NCBI GenBank assembly: GCA_946543495.1
Contig: CAMNLS010000099.1
Span: forward strand, 1-5,557
Direction: 5' to 3'
Source: an uncultured Selenomonadales bacterium
Lineage (GTDB): Bacteria > Bacillota > Negativicutes > Selenomonadales > Selenomonadaceae
DNA length: 5,557 nucleotides
Shown here: positions 1 to 5,557 of the stretch, in pieces
How positions within the stretch are numbered: position 1 is the first letter of the stretch
Layout: every line of letters starts with the position of its first letter
The notes under the pieces: generated by a model
The model's database searches: none
What the model was told of the DNA's origin: nothing
The model's input: only the letters and a program-made list of their open reading frames with translations
Translations under genes and position numbers: made by a program

Positions 1-324
1 ATCAGTGTAATGCGTTGGCGTCACGAGTTCGATATTAGCCGCGCCGCGTTCTTGTTGCTCAATAAAAATTTCTGCAAGCCGTTCAATCGAAATCTTAGCG
101 CCGAAACCTTCGTGACTGATTGAAAAGTTTTGGCAGTAAACGCATTTCAAGTTGCAATGCGTGAAAAAAATCGTTCCGGCTCCGCGTTCACCGACAAGGC
201 AAGGTTCCTCCCACTTATGCAAGCTCACGAGGGCAACGCGCAAATTTTCATCAGCTCCGCAAAAACCAAACTGCTTTACGCGGTCAACACGACATCGACG
301 CGGACAAAGTTCACATGATTTCAT
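1..324 (-). CDS. Radical SAM protein of the PflX type (COG1313), 5' part only
   Basis: The reverse strand reads open for 108 codons from an ATG at 324 to the window edge, so the C-terminal part is missing. Cys57, Cys61 and Cys64 form the CxxxCxxC motif that holds the [4Fe-4S] cluster which cleaves S-adenosylmethionine in radical SAM enzymes; the context THCNLKCVYCQN is typical of relatives of the pyruvate formate-lyase activating enzyme. The N-terminus has a second cysteine set (Cys4, Cys7, Cys11, Cys22 in CELCPRRC and GFCG), and residues 101-106 read VTPTHY. These wordings recall COG1313 (PflX), a family whose substrate is, to my knowledge, not established. The start is supported by GGGGAG nine bases upstream. 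It is transcribed away from the marR operon, and a functional link between them is only inference. The family call is firm; a true glycyl-radical activase role is not shown. Confidence 0.88.
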   Translation of the reverse strand, partial: MKSCELCPRRCRVDRVKQFGFCGADENLRVALVSLHKWEEPCLVGERGAGTIFFTHCNLKCVYCQNFSISHEGFGAKISIERLAEIFIEQQERGAANIELVTPTHYTD

Positions 325-353
325 ACAATCACTCCCCGCGAATATCTTAGCAC

Positions 354-377
354 AAAGTTAAACTTTATTATAAGTTT
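354..377. promoter_or_regulatory. Candidate operator: overlapping palindromes
   Basis: AAAGTT-A-AACTTT (354-366) is a perfect interrupted palindrome, and it overlaps AAACTT-N6-AAGTTT (360-377). A further AAACTT lies at 394-399. The block covers the -10 box and predicted start site of the divergent radical SAM gene. MarR proteins bind palindromes of roughly this size as dimers and often control their own region, so this is a reasonable operator candidate. The region is AT-rich, so chance palindromes are possible. Confidence 0.35.
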
Positions 378-394
378 CCAAAGCATATTGACTA
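367..394 (-). promoter_or_regulatory. Candidate promoter of the radical SAM gene
   Basis: On the minus strand there is a perfect -10 box TATAAT (372 down to 367), preceded after 16 bp by TAGTCA (394 down to 389), a 4 of 6 match to TTGACA. Transcription would begin near 360, giving a leader of about 36 bases before the ATG at 324. The -10 box is strong and the -35 box weak. This is read by eye from consensus only. Confidence 0.5.
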
Positions 395-416
395 AACTTG
401 AGGCACTGTGTAACAT
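388..416 (+). promoter_or_regulatory. Candidate sigma-A promoter of the marR-ABC operon
   Basis: TTGACT (388-393, 5 of 6 to consensus) is followed after exactly 17 bp by TAACAT (411-416, 4 of 6). The predicted start near 423 leaves a leader of about 34 bases before the ATG at 457. Its -35 box overlaps by five bases the -35 box of the divergent radical SAM promoter, so the two polymerase sites would compete or be controlled together. Confidence 0.5.
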
Positions 417-430
417 TTAATTTGTAATGT
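413..430. promoter_or_regulatory. Candidate operator over the marR start site
   Basis: ACATT (413-417) and AATGT (426-430) form an inverted repeat with an 8-base spacer, 18 bp overall. It overlaps the end of the proposed -10 box and the predicted start site of the marR operon, where a repressor would block initiation. Its length equals that of the 360-377 palindrome, but the arms differ in sequence, so a common binding protein is uncertain. Confidence 0.25.
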
Positions 431-443
431 GCTGAATTTTCTT

Positions 444-450
444 AGGAGGG
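444..450 (+). promoter_or_regulatory. Ribosome binding site of marR
   Basis: AGGAGGG lies six bases before the ATG at 457. It decides the start: an in-frame TTG at 451 directly abuts this site and has no room for initiation. Confidence 0.85.
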
Positions 451-456
451 TTGACA

Positions 457-909
457 ATGGCAGAAAAGAATACTTTGACGGAAGCTTTGCTTGAGGCACA
501 TCATCTCTTGCGCTGTTATCAAATGGCTTGGTACGGAAAATATTTCAACGCTTTAGATCCTTATCAAGGGCAAGGACGTATCTTAAATGCGTTGAAGGTA
601 TCGCATATCATAACGCAAAAGGAACTCGGCAAACGCTTGCATATTCGTTCACAACAGTTAGGCGAACACCTGCAGAAATTGGAAGAGAATGGATATATCA
701 AGCGTCATCGTTCGACGATTGATAAGCGGGCGTTAATCGTTGAGCTAACAGACTTAGGCGAGATGTTCAACCTTCATAAGCCCGATTATGACGAATTGTT
801 TATCGATCTCAGCGCAGATGAGAAAACCAACCTAAAAGAGTCTTTGGAAAAAATTTCTGAGCGATTAACTGAACTAATCAAGAAGGAGAACGAAGAAGAA
901 ATCTATTGA
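457..909 (+). CDS. MarR-family transcriptional regulator
   Basis: A 150-residue protein of the usual MarR length. It would bind DNA as a homodimer in the cytoplasm and most likely represses the operon it heads. Residues 1-32 form the N-terminal dimerisation helix region. The winged helix-turn-helix follows: about 39-47 (first helix), 53-61 (ITQKELGKRL, support helix), 64-78 (recognition helix, ending LEENGYIKR) and a wing at about 84-98 containing the conserved Asp89-Lys90-Arg91 (the DxR wing motif). Residues 119-143 form the long C-terminal dimerisation helix, and the tail is acidic. There is one cysteine, Cys20. It is the first gene of an operon with the ABC exporter 27 bp downstream, an arrangement in which the regulator usually senses a compound handled by the transporter. 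The family is clear; ligand and operator are unknown. Confidence 0.93.
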   Translation: MAEKNTLTEALLEAHHLLRCYQMAWYGKYFNALDPYQGQGRILNALKVSHIITQKELGKRLHIRSQQLGEHLQKLEENGYIKRHRSTIDKRALIVELTDLGEMFNLHKPDYDELFIDLSADEKTNLKESLEKISERLTELIKKENEEEIY

Positions 910-921
910 CGCTTTATCGAC

Positions 922-928
922 AAGGAGG
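922..928 (+). promoter_or_regulatory. Ribosome binding site of the ABC exporter gene
   Basis: AAGGAGG lies eight bases before the ATG at 937. This favours that ATG over an in-frame TTG at 931, which would be only two bases away. Confidence 0.85.
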
Positions 929-936
929 AATTGCAA

Positions 937-2664
937 ATGCTTAGGGAGAAGCTGAATTTCTTTAAGGAGAGCTACGCGGCACATAAGCGGGCTTTTTCGT
1001 TCGTAATCGTCGGCTCGTTAATAGGGGCGGGACTCGGACTGATTGCGCCTATGTTGATTCGTCACGTCATGGACGAGCTTTTACCGCACGGCATATCAAC
1101 GGAAATGATTTTGACGGCGGGCGCACTCCTCACGATTTACGCGGCGAATTATTTTCTGAATTACAAAGTCGAAGTCATCGGACGCGGCATGGGCGCGAAG
1201 ATTGAATTCACTATGCGCGAAAAACTTTTCCGTCACCTGCTACGCATGGGCTATTCGTTCTATGACAACGCGCAGAGCGGACAACTTTTATCGCGGCTCG
1301 TCAATGACATTGCGGAAGTCGGCGGGCTTATGTTTGCAATTCCTCATCTGCTTATCACTTGCTCAATCACAATGCTCGGCTCAGTCGCGTTGCTGTTCTA
1401 CCTCAACTGGCAACTTGCAATCGTCGTAACGGCTCTGCTTATCTTTAAAACCTTAACGACCTTCCGCCTTAACCTCGACATGAAGAAAATGTTCATGCAG
1501 GCAAGAGAGAACACCGGCGACCTTAGCGGACAAATCGCCGAGAGCTTGCAGGGAATACGCCTCGTGAAAGTTTTCAGCAATGAAGACAAGGAACTTGATA
1601 AAATGCTCCGCGCCGGCGAAAGCCTCTTGACGGTTCAGAAACGTTCCTTTAAGACGGTTGGCAGACTTCATGGCGGCATTGATTTCTTTTCCAACGTCGT
1701 GAACTTGTCGATAATTGTCTTGGGCGGCGCGTTGATAAGTTTCGGCTTAATGAAAATCAGCGACCTCGTTGCGTTCCTGCTTTACATGATGCTTTGCATG
1801 AGACCCGTTTTTCAGCTGATGATGTTGACGGAAGTTTATCAACGTGGCATGGCGGGCGTTGAACGTTATCGCGAACTGATGAACTTGCCCGAAAGTAGCG
1901 AGTTATCTAAAGAACGCGTCGCGAAGCTTGAGACCGCCTCCGAGATTGAGTTTTCGCACGTGAACTTTGGCTACGAAGGCTCCGCGCAGATTTTTAACGA
2001 CTTCAACCTAAGCATAGCGGCGGGCGAGCACGTCGGGATTGTCGGCATGACTGGCGGCGGTAAAACGACCTTGTGCGAACTGCTCTTGGGCATGTATGAC
2101 CTCGACAGCGGAAGCATTTCGATTAACGGACGCGACATTAAGACCGTCAAGACTGACAGCCTCCGCCACGAAGTCGGAATGATTCAGCAAGACACGTTCC
2201 TATTCTCGGCGAGCGTCAAAGATAATATCGCTTACGGCAAAGAGGACGCCACCGACGAAGAGATTATCGAAGCGGCGAAGCTTGCAGAGGCTCACGAATT
2301 TATTAGCGAACTCCCGAACGGCTACGATACCTTTATTGGCGAACGCGGCGTCAAACTCAGCGGCGGACAGAAACAACGCTTGGCAATAGCAAGAATGTTC
2401 CTGCGCAATCCGAAAATTTTAATCCTCGACGAAGCAACCAGCGCACTTGATAACGAAACCGAACGCCAGATTCAAAAGGCAATGCAGAAACTCTCCGAGA
2501 ACCGCACAACGATAACCGTTGCGCACCGCCTAGCGACCGTCCGCAATTCAAATAGAATTCTCGTCCTTGAACACGGCAATATAACGGAGGAAGGCACTCA
2601 CGAAGACTTAATGGAACGTCACGGCGTCTATTATAATCTTTCAACGAACGCGGCGGCGGCTTGA
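937..2664 (+). CDS. ABC exporter half-transporter (fused membrane and ATPase domains)
   Basis: A 575-residue protein with the order membrane domain then ATPase, as in MsbA/LmrA-type exporters; it should work as a dimer in the cytoplasmic membrane. Six membrane segments are visible at about 20-42, 57-76, 132-156, 158-178, 249-270 and 276-298. The ATPase domain (about 336-575) is complete: A-loop Tyr346, Walker A Gly370-Thr377 (GMTGGGKT), Q-loop Gln417 or Gln418, signature LSGGQ at 474-478, Walker B ILIL then Asp498 and catalytic Glu499, D-loop SALD at 502-505, and switch His530. All catalytic residues are present, so it should be active. It is the only transporter gene in its operon, so a homodimer is likeliest; MarR-linked exporters often come as two genes. 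The substrate (drug, lipid or peptide) cannot be told. The C-terminus ends in four alanines. The in-operon position suggests MarR control. Confidence 0.95.
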   Translation: MLREKLNFFKESYAAHKRAFSFVIVGSLIGAGLGLIAPMLIRHVMDELLPHGISTEMILTAGALLTIYAANYFLNYKVEVIGRGMGAKIEFTMREKLFRHLLRMGYSFYDNAQSGQLLSRLVNDIAEVGGLMFAIPHLLITCSITMLGSVALLFYLNWQLAIVVTALLIFKTLTTFRLNLDMKKMFMQARENTGDLSGQIAESLQGIRLVKVFSNEDKELDKMLRAGESLLTVQKRSFKTVGRLHGGIDFFSNVVNLSIIVLGGALISFGLMKISDLVAFLLYMMLCMRPVFQLMMLTEVYQRGMAGVERYRELMNLPESSELSKERVAKLETASEIEFSHVNFGYEGSAQIFNDFNLSIAAGEHVGIVGMTGGGKTTLCELLLGMYDLDSGSISINGRDIKTVKTDSLRHEVGMIQQDTFLFSASVKDNIAYGKEDATDEEIIEAAKLAEAHEFISELPNGYDTFIGERGVKLSGGQKQRLAIARMFLRNPKILILDEATSALDNETERQIQKAMQKLSENRTTITVAHRLATVRNSNRILVLEHGNITEEGTHEDLMERHGVYYNLSTNAAAA

Positions 2665-2689
2665 TTAAAAACTGCATACAAAATATAAT
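2661..2689 (+). promoter_or_regulatory. Candidate promoter of pcrA-ligA
   Basis: TTGATT (2661-2666, 4 of 6 to consensus) and a perfect TATAAT (2684-2689) are separated by exactly 17 bp. The -35 box overlaps the stop codon of the exporter gene. The predicted start is near 2696, just before the pcrA ribosome site, giving a leader of about 20 bases. It gives the repair operon its own promoter, independent of the MarR-controlled operon upstream. Confidence 0.6.
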
Positions 2690-2736
2690 TGCTCATCGAA
2701 AGGGGGAATGCTCCTTTGGATGAGCAAAATTTTTTT
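2689..2736 (+). terminator. Intrinsic-terminator-like hairpin overlapping the pcrA start
   Basis: TTGCTCATC (2689-2697) pairs fully with GATGAGCAA (2719-2727). After one G/G mismatch (2698 and 2718), AAAGGGG (2699-2705) pairs with CTCCTTT (2711-2717) including one G-U pair, leaving a five-base loop GAATG. Two A's and then seven T's (2730-2736) follow. This would end transcripts from the marR-ABC operon. It is unusual because it contains the pcrA ribosome site and start codon, and the T-run lies inside the pcrA coding region. The two A's between stem and T-run make it slightly imperfect. No energy was calculated. Confidence 0.6.
2700..2706 (+). promoter_or_regulatory. Ribosome binding site of pcrA, within a hairpin
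   Basis: AAGGGGG matches AAGGAGG apart from one G-U-tolerated change and lies nine bases before the TTG at 2716. It selects that TTG over the in-frame TTG at 2689, which overlaps the promoter -10 box and has no ribosome site. Most of the site is base-paired in the hairpin described for 2689-2736. Confidence 0.65.
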
Positions 2737-4956
2737 GACACGACAGAAATCTTTAAGGATTTGAATCCCGAACAGCAAGAAGCTGTTAATTGCATCGATG
2801 GAGCACTTTTAATAATGGCGGGTGCCGGCTCTGGCAAGACGAGAGTTTTAACTTGCCGCATTGCAAATTTAATCGCGCAAGGAATCTTGCCGTGGAATAT
2901 TTTGGCGATAACCTTCACAAACAAGGCGGCTAATGAAATGAAACACCGCGCAGAAAATTTAATTGGCGAGCCTGCAAGAAATGTTTGGTTGAGTACGTTC
3001 CATGCCTTTTGCGCGAAGATACTTCGGCGTGAAATTGAAATTACTGGCAAGTTCGACAGAAACTTTGCCATCTTCAATGCGGGCGATACTAAAAGTCTAG
3101 TCAAGCAGTGTGTAGCGGAATTAAATCTGGGCGAGAGTGTTTTTCAGAACGTCCACTTGAAAATTTCGGACTTCAAGAACAATCTGATTGACGTTGAACA
3201 CTGCAGGGAAGCTATTTCCTACGAGAACCCAGCTCGTCAGAGGAATATTCAAGAGATTTACAAGCTCTATCAAAAGAAGTTGCAGGAGAATAACGCGCTG
3301 GACTTCGATGACCTAATCTTTATGATGGTGAAGATTTTTAAAGATTATCCCGACGTGCTGGCGAAGTATCAAGAGCGATTCCAATACATTTCGATTGATG
3401 AGTATCAAGACACGAACGTTGCGCAGTATGTTTTAACTAAGCTGTTGGCGGCGAAGTATAAAAATCTTTGCGTAGTCGGCGACGCAGACCAATCAATCTA
3501 CGGCTGGCGCGGCGCGGATATGCGTAATATTTTGAACTTTGAGCGCGATTATCCCGGCGCACGTGTCATTAAGCTGGAGCAAAATTATCGTTCGACGAAG
3601 ACAATCTTAAACGCGGCGAACGCGGTTATTCAAAACAACATTGACCGCAAGCCGAAGAATCTTTGGACGCAGAACGAACGCGGCGGTAAAATTATTTTTC
3701 TCAGCTGCGATGATGATAGGTTAGAAGCGGCGAACGTTGCAAGGGAGATTCGGCGGCTCGTTGAGCAGGAAAACTTCCTTTACAATGATATTGCATTGCT
3801 CTATCGCACGAACGCTCAATCGCGCCTGTTTGAAGAACGATTCATGCAAGAAGGCATACCGTATATCATAATCGGCGGGCTGAAGTTCTACGACCGCAAG
3901 GAAATAAAAGACATCGTTGCCTATCTGCACGTTATCGCCAATCCTCGCGACGATTTACACCTAAGACGGATAATCAATGTGCCGGCTCGCGGACTCGGCT
4001 TGACGAACGTAGCCAGGCTTGCGGACTTCGCGGCTAGTCAAGGGCTGTCAATCTTTGAAGTCGTCGCCGACGGAAAACTTTTGGCGCAAGTGGATGGACT
4101 TAATCAGCGATTCTGCGCGGGCGTCAAGAAGTTCGCGGCAATGATGATGAGCTTTTCGGAGTCGGCAAGGTCTTACACCGTCGATAAGTTGATAGAGCTT
4201 GTGCTGAATGAGTCGGGCTATATTGAAATGCTAAGACAAGGAACGGAAGACGGTAAACGCGACGGGCAGTCACGCGAAGAGAACTTGGGGGAGTTCATTG
4301 GTAGCGCAAAAGAATTCGTCGAGATTAATCCGAATGCACCGCTTGAAGAGTTTTTAAATCACGTCGCCTTGATAACGGACATCGACACCATCGACGAAAA
4401 AGAAGCCCGCGTTAAGCTTATGACAGTACACGCGGCGAAGGGCTTGGAATTCCCCGTGGTGTTCGTCGTGGGCATGGAAGAAGAACTCTTCCCGCACATA
4501 AATGCTTTGTATGACGAAGACGACCTTGAGGAGGAGCGGCGCGCTTGTTATGTTGCCCTCACTCGCGCAAAGAAGAAACTTTACCTCACGGCGGCGACTA
4601 GGCGAATGTTCTTCGGGCAAATGAAATCTCAAGAAGTCTCGCGCTTCGTCGAAGAAATTCCAGACGCCTTTATTGATTGTCTCGGCAAGCGTGTTAAGCC
4701 CGTCAATCAAAAATCTTCGTCGCCCAAATCGGCTTACAGACCGCCGACCGCTTATCGCGCCGCGCAAATGACTGCGCCAGCAAAGAAAGCATCGCCGCCC
4801 GTGAATTATCAAGTGGGCGATATTGTTAATCATAAGCTGTGGGGCGCGGGCACGGTCATGGCAGTCAACAACAAGACGATTACAATTTCCTTTGCCAATC
4901 CCGAACGCGGCGTTAAAGTCTTGAGCCTCAAGGCGGCTCCGATTAATAAACTTTAG
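2716..4956 (+). CDS. pcrA: ATP-dependent DNA helicase PcrA (UvrD/Rep family)
   Basis: A 746-residue superfamily 1A helicase, a 3'-5' DNA translocase for nucleotide excision repair, plasmid rolling-circle replication and clearing of RecA or RNA polymerase from DNA. All motifs are present: Q-motif LNPEQQEAV (about 16-24), Walker A GAGSGKT (36-42), TFTNKAANEM, Walker B Asp228-Glu229 in IDEYQDT, motif III GDADQSIYGWRG (255-266) with the base-stacking Tyr and Trp, motif IV Arg292 in QNYRST, motif V TVHAAKGLEF (570-579) and motif VI YVALTRA (612-618). GGLKFYDRKEIKD (387-399) is also typical of PcrA. After a Lys/Pro/Ala-rich linker (about 660-695), residues 698-746 form the C-terminal Tudor-like domain (VGDIVNHKLWGAGTV), which in PcrA contacts RNA polymerase. 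The TTG start is inferred from the ribosome site; family length fits. It forms an operon with ligA. Confidence 0.96.
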   Translation: MDEQNFFDTTEIFKDLNPEQQEAVNCIDGALLIMAGAGSGKTRVLTCRIANLIAQGILPWNILAITFTNKAANEMKHRAENLIGEPARNVWLSTFHAFCAKILRREIEITGKFDRNFAIFNAGDTKSLVKQCVAELNLGESVFQNVHLKISDFKNNLIDVEHCREAISYENPARQRNIQEIYKLYQKKLQENNALDFDDLIFMMVKIFKDYPDVLAKYQERFQYISIDEYQDTNVAQYVLTKLLAAKYKNLCVVGDADQSIYGWRGADMRNILNFERDYPGARVIKLEQNYRSTKTILNAANAVIQNNIDRKPKNLWTQNERGGKIIFLSCDDDRLEAANVAREIRRLVEQENFLYNDIALLYRTNAQSRLFEERFMQEGIPYIIIGGLKFYDRKEIKDIVAYLHVIANPRDDLHLRRIINVPARGLGLTNVARLADFAASQGLSIFEVVADGKLLAQVDGLNQRFCAGVKKFAAMMMSFSESARSYTVDKLIELVLNESGYIEMLRQGTEDGKRDGQSREENLGEFIGSAKEFVEINPNAPLEEFLNHVALITDIDTIDEKEARVKLMTVHAAKGLEFPVVFVVGMEEELFPHINALYDEDDLEEERRACYVALTRAKKKLYLTAATRRMFFGQMKSQEVSRFVEEIPDAFIDCLGKRVKPVNQKSSSPKSAYRPPTAYRAAQMTAPAKKASPPVNYQVGDIVNHKLWGAGTVMAVNNKTITISFANPERGVKVLSLKAAPINKL

Positions 4957-4960
4957 GGGG
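4955..4960 (+). promoter_or_regulatory. Ribosome binding site of ligA
   Basis: AGGGGG lies seven bases before the GTG at 4968 and overlaps the last two bases of the pcrA stop codon. The closer ATG at 4963 is only two bases away and stops after two codons, so GTG is the start. The tight spacing suggests translation coupled to pcrA. Confidence 0.75.
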
Positions 4961-4967
4961 CGATGAC

Positions 4968-5557
4968 GTGAAGATTGCTCAAGTAAAGGCGGAACTGTTA
5001 AGCCTACGCAAGGAGATTCGGAGGCACAACCGGAAGTATTACGAGCTTGACGCGCCGGAGATTTCCGATTACGAGTACGATAAATTGATGACGCGGCTTA
5101 AAGAGTTGGAGGCGGCTTATCCTGAATTCATCACGCCGACTTCCCCGACGCAAACGGTTGGCGGCAATGCACGTCGCGAGGCGGGCAAGCTCGTCGCTCA
5201 CGATGTGCCGATGCTTTCCTTGCAAGACGTGTTCAGCCGCGCAGAAGTGGAAGACTTCGTAAACGATACGATTGCGAAGCTCGGCGAAGTTGAATTCGTC
5301 GTGGAGGAAAAAATTGACGGCTTGTCATTGGCGTTGCGCTACGAGGACGGGCAACTGGTTCAGGCAATCACACGCGGCGACGGAATTCATCAAGGCGAAG
5401 ACGTTACGGCAAATGCTCGCGTGATTGATGATGTGGTTCAACAGCTCGTCGACGCGCCGAAATATTTTGAGATACGCGGCGAAGTTTACATGACGCGGAA
5501 AGATTTTATCAAGACTAATGAGCGTCAAGAACGGCTCGGCTTGAAGACCTTCGCCAA
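4968..5557 (+). CDS. ligA: NAD-dependent DNA ligase LigA, N-terminal part only
   Basis: The frame stays open from a GTG to the window edge, giving 196 residues of a protein usually about 670 long. LigA seals nicks in duplex DNA, using NAD+ to adenylate itself, and is essential in replication and repair. Domain Ia, which binds the nicotinamide part of NAD+, is at about 1-65 (HNRKYY at 20-25, ISDYEYD at 32-38). The adenylation domain follows with VPMLSL, the active-site Lys115 in EEKIDG, TRGDG at 135-139, GEDVTAN, and EIRGEVYM around Glu172. Lys115 has the same number as the catalytic lysine of E. coli LigA, which supports the chosen start. The OB-fold, zinc finger, helix-hairpin-helix and BRCT domains lie beyond the window. 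It starts 11 bp after pcrA, a gene order well known in Bacillota. Confidence 0.96.
   Translation, partial: MKIAQVKAELLSLRKEIRRHNRKYYELDAPEISDYEYDKLMTRLKELEAAYPEFITPTSPTQTVGGNARREAGKLVAHDVPMLSLQDVFSRAEVEDFVNDTIAKLGEVEFVVEEKIDGLSLALRYEDGQLVQAITRGDGIHQGEDVTANARVIDDVVQQLVDAPKYFEIRGEVYMTRKDFIKTNERQERLGLKTFA

Noticed and set aside
130..361. Two short plus-strand open frames of 62 and 69 codons
   Set aside because: They lie mostly antisense to the well-supported radical SAM gene, have no ribosome site and show no recognisable protein features.
451..453. TTG as the start of marR, and likewise TTG 931 for the exporter gene
   Set aside because: Both lie zero to two bases from the Shine-Dalgarno site; the ATGs at 457 and 937 have normal spacing.
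2050..2064. Walker A of the exporter reads GGGKTT where GSGKST is usual
   Set aside because: The motif allows any residue at that place and either Thr or Ser after Lys, so it is not a defect.
2649..2660. GCG triplet run at the end of the exporter gene
   Set aside because: It simply encodes the terminal alanines; four codons are too few to call a repeat of interest.
2689..2691. TTG as the start of pcrA
   Set aside because: It overlaps the TATAAT box of the likely promoter and has no ribosome site; conserved PcrA similarity begins well after the TTG at 2716.
2631..3104. Minus-strand open frame of 157 codons
   Set aside because: It is antisense to the start of pcrA and the end of the exporter gene, crosses the intergenic promoter and hairpin, and resembles no known family; it reflects codon use on the plus strand.
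4354..4833. Minus-strand open frame of 159 codons
   Set aside because: It is antisense to conserved motifs V and VI of pcrA. Its Arg/Phe-rich, low-information protein is typical of a shadow frame.
4963..4971. ATG-ACG-TGA two-codon frame overlapping the ligA GTG
   Set aside because: It is only two bases from the ribosome site, and such overlaps are common by chance with GTG starts; no regulatory role can be supported.

Overview
This is an ordinary-looking stretch of bacterial chromosome carrying five genes, two of them cut by the window edges. The combination of strong AGGAGG-type ribosome sites, a PflX-type radical SAM protein, a MarR-ABC exporter pair and the pcrA-ligA gene pair points to a member of the Bacillota (Firmicutes). 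The base composition looks moderate, around the mid-40s percent GC by eye. The LigA wording looks more clostridial or negativicute than bacillar, but that is a low-confidence impression. No tRNA, rRNA, CRISPR array, insertion sequence or prophage gene was seen.

Layout. Bases 1-324 hold the 5' part of a minus-strand radical SAM gene (PflX / COG1313 type). Bases 325-456 are a divergent control region with back-to-back promoters whose -35 boxes overlap, and with palindromes that could be operators. A two-gene plus-strand operon follows: a MarR-family regulator (457-909) and, 27 bp later, a half-size ABC exporter (937-2664). After a 51-bp gap comes a second plus-strand operon: the helicase gene pcrA (2716-4956) and, 11 bp later, the NAD-dependent DNA ligase gene ligA (4968 to the edge).

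The genes form two unrelated units. The MarR protein probably represses its own operon, and perhaps the divergent gene, until a ligand appears that the exporter then removes; the ligand cannot be read from the sequence. PcrA and LigA are housekeeping DNA repair and replication enzymes, and their linkage is well known in Bacillota. They use the weak start codons TTG and GTG, which fits low expression.

The most interesting structure is at the junction of the two operons (2661-2736). A 17-pair hairpin with one mismatch, followed shortly by seven T's, looks like an intrinsic terminator, but it covers the pcrA ribosome site and start codon. A good sigma-A type promoter (TTGATT, 17 bp, TATAAT) ends at the hairpin's left foot. 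Transcripts arriving from the exporter gene would carry the whole hairpin. Transcripts starting at this promoter (about base 2696) would lack nearly all of the lower left arm and so could escape termination. This would make one sequence act as a terminator for one message and a leader for the next.
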